Below, in pieces: positions 61,896 to 64,000 of a stretch of DNA of 64,000 nucleotides. The notes under the pieces were generated by a model. It did no database searches, was not told the origin of the DNA, and was given only the letters and a program-made list of their open reading frames with translations. Within the stretch, counting starts at the first letter, position 1. Every line of letters starts with the position of its first letter. Source of the stretch: Poindextera sp036494815. GTDB lineage: Bacteria; Pseudomonadota; Alphaproteobacteria; Caulobacterales; Caulobacteraceae. The position numbers and the translations under genes were made by a program. The DNA lies in the NCBI GenBank assembly GCA_036494815.1, contig DASXNV010000053.1:1-64000 (forward strand). Reading direction: 5' to 3'.

Positions 61896-63053
61896 CTAGG
61901 CCCTCACGCCTTCCCAGAACCGCTTGGCCTTGTTGAAGAAGCCGGCCGATTGGGGATGCTGCTGTTCGCCGCACAGTCCGGCCAGTTCGCGCATCAGTTC
62001 TTTCTGGCGGGCGGTGAGGCCGGTGGGGGTTTCCACGAACAGCTCCACCACCAGGTCGCCGCGCTCGCGCGAGCGCAGGGACGGCATGCCGCGGCCTTTC
62101 AGGCGCACGGTGCGGCCGGTCTGGGCGCCCTCGGGCACCTTGACCTTGATCGCGCAATTGCCGTCGCAGTTTTCGCCGCCCGTCAGGCAAGGCGCATCGA
62201 TCTCGCCGCCCAGGGCCGCGGTGCACATGGGCACGGGCACGCTGCAGAGCAGGTCCAGGCCGTCGCGCTCGAATAGCTCGTGCGGCTTGACCGACAGGAA
62301 GATGTAGAGGTCGCCGCGCGGCCCATTGTGCGCGCCAGCGTCGCCTTCCCCCGCCAGGCGGATGCGGGCGCCGTCATCGACTCCGGCGGGAATGCGTACC
62401 GACAGGGTTCGCTCGATGCGCATCTGGCCGGCGCCGCGGCAATCCTTGCACGGGTCCAGCACCAGCTGGCCGGCGCCGCCGCAACGCGGGCAGGTGCGTT
62501 CGATGGAGAAGAAGCCCTGGCTGGCGCGCACCCGGCCAGCGCCGCCGCAGCCGTTGCAGACGGTGGGCTTGGTGCCGGGCTTGGCGCCGCTGCCTTCGCA
62601 GGTCTCGCAGGTCATGGCTGCCGGCACGGCGATCTCGACTTCGGCGCTGGCATAGGCCTGCTCGAGGGTGATCTCCAGGTCGTAGCGCAGGTCCTGGCCC
62701 CGGGCCGGACCATTCTGGCGACCGGCGCGGCCGCCGCCGAACATGTCGCCAAAGGCCTGGCCAAACACCTCGTTGAAGATGTCGTGCACGTCGGTGAAGC
62801 CGGCGCCGCCTGGGCCGCCGCCATTGGCGCCATTGACGCCGGCATGGCCGAATCGGTCATAGGCCGCGCGCTTTTGCGCGTCGGACAGCACCGAATAGGC
62901 TTCGTTGAGTTCCTTGAACCGGCCCGAGGCCTGCTCGCACCCGCCGTTGCGGTCGGGGTGGTGCTCCATGGCCTGCTTGCGAAAGGCCGACTTCAGCTCG
63001 GTATCGCTGCAGGTGCGGCTGACGCCGAGGATTTCATAATAATCGCGCTGCAT
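61896..63053 (-). CDS. dnaJ: Chaperone DnaJ
   Basis: 385 aa Hsp40. J domain with 'HHPDRNG' (HPD, about 33), Gly/Phe-rich linker, four zinc repeats ('CETCEGSG', 'CNGCGGAG', 'CPRCGGAG', 'CKDCRGAG', about 145-205) and C-terminal substrate domains. It stimulates DnaK ATPase. AAGGA precedes the ATG. Follows dnaK by 135 bases with a hairpin in the gap. Confidence 0.97.
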   Translation of the reverse strand: MQRDYYEILGVSRTCSDTELKSAFRKQAMEHHPDRNGGCEQASGRFKELNEAYSVLSDAQKRAAYDRFGHAGVNGANGGGPGGAGFTDVHDIFNEVFGQAFGDMFGGGRAGRQNGPARGQDLRYDLEITLEQAYASAEVEIAVPAAMTCETCEGSGAKPGTKPTVCNGCGGAGRVRASQGFFSIERTCPRCGGAGQLVLDPCKDCRGAGQMRIERTLSVRIPAGVDDGARIRLAGEGDAGAHNGPRGDLYIFLSVKPHELFERDGLDLLCSVPVPMCTAALGGEIDAPCLTGGENCDGNCAIKVKVPEGAQTGRTVRLKGRGMPSLRSRERGDLVVELFVETPTGLTARQKELMRELAGLCGEQQHPQSAGFFNKAKRFWEGVRA

Positions 63054-63147
63054 AGAAGCGTCGGGTCCTTGCTGGATCGCGTCCTGATTATCCGCCTGCG
63101 GGGTAAACCGGAAATGGACATGGGCGAGAGCGAGCGGCTGTGCAACT

Positions 63148-63173
63148 CGCGCCCGACCGATTGGCCGGGCGCG
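63148..63173 (-). other. dnaK-dnaJ intercistronic hairpin
   Basis: CGCGCCCG and CGGGCGCG form a perfect 8-bp GC stem with a 10-base loop. No T-run follows, so it may limit read-through, protect the dnaK 3' end, or adjust the DnaK:DnaJ ratio. Confidence 0.55.
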
Positions 63174-63188
63174 GGCTGCGACGGATCA

Positions 63189-64000
<812 letters not shown>

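Overview
The window is GC-rich, densely coding, single-chromosome-type DNA from an alphaproteobacterium, most likely a member of the Caulobacteraceae (Caulobacter/Phenylobacterium type). The reasons are the protein sequences, the lnt - xre - metK - trmB - rimP - nusA - ylxR - infB order, the dnaK - dnaJ / mutS / glnD / murJ / trpS cluster, frequent GTG and TTG starts, and GANTC (CcrM-type) sites in a promoter region. No rRNA, tRNA or CRISPR array was recognised.

Positions 1-11.9 kb are accessory and envelope genes. They include small Caulobacteraceae-type hypotheticals, an ArsR regulator with a double SRPBCC protein, an outer-membrane porin with a strong terminator, a GT2 glycosyltransferase divergent from a GT39 (ArnT/PMT-like) enzyme, HMG-CoA lyase, a CDP-diglyceride hydrolase, a PagL-like lipid A deacylase, a DHFR-fold reductase, a Tat-exported hemerythrin and a GFA-family protein. 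Positions 11.9-20.3 kb, all on the minus strand, carry thrS, yidD, an IscU-like scaffold, an SRPBCC protein and cysS, then galE, galU and a phosphomannomutase. The last three supply nucleotide sugars and face a Wzc-type polysaccharide co-polymerase/tyrosine kinase at 20.6 kb.

Positions 22.9-29.5 kb are mixed. They hold palindromic intergenic repeats, an exported amidohydrolase, a DUF2188 protein, a PilZ protein beside what looks like a catalytically dead EAL-like protein, an HNH nuclease, a TetR regulator divergent from a well-delimited 34-aa membrane peptide gene, and gluQRS.

Positions 29.5-55.3 kb are almost entirely minus-strand housekeeping genes. The infB - ylxR - nusA - rimP operon has a clear promoter and an intrinsic-terminator-like hairpin in its leader. 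It is followed by trmB, metK, a PraR-like regulator, and a tightly overlapping chain from a nitroreductase through tsaB, rimI, fur, miaB, phoH, ybeY, corC and lnt. Then come nfu, a PCuAC copper chaperone, sulP, trpS, murJ and glnD. Positions 55.3-58.4 kb are a small mobile island: a VapBC-type toxin-antitoxin pair and a complete IS1634-like insertion sequence with a 5-bp target duplication that abuts the stop codon of a small gene. The window closes with mutS, a GNAT acetyltransferase, dnaJ and the 3' part of dnaK.

The observations that most deserve follow-up are the rimP-nusA leader attenuator, the TetR/34-aa-peptide locus, the degenerate EAL/PilZ pair, the paired 12-bp motifs spaced exactly 50 bp apart upstream of the amidohydrolase, and the six-copy 12-bp in-frame repeat at the end of miaB.
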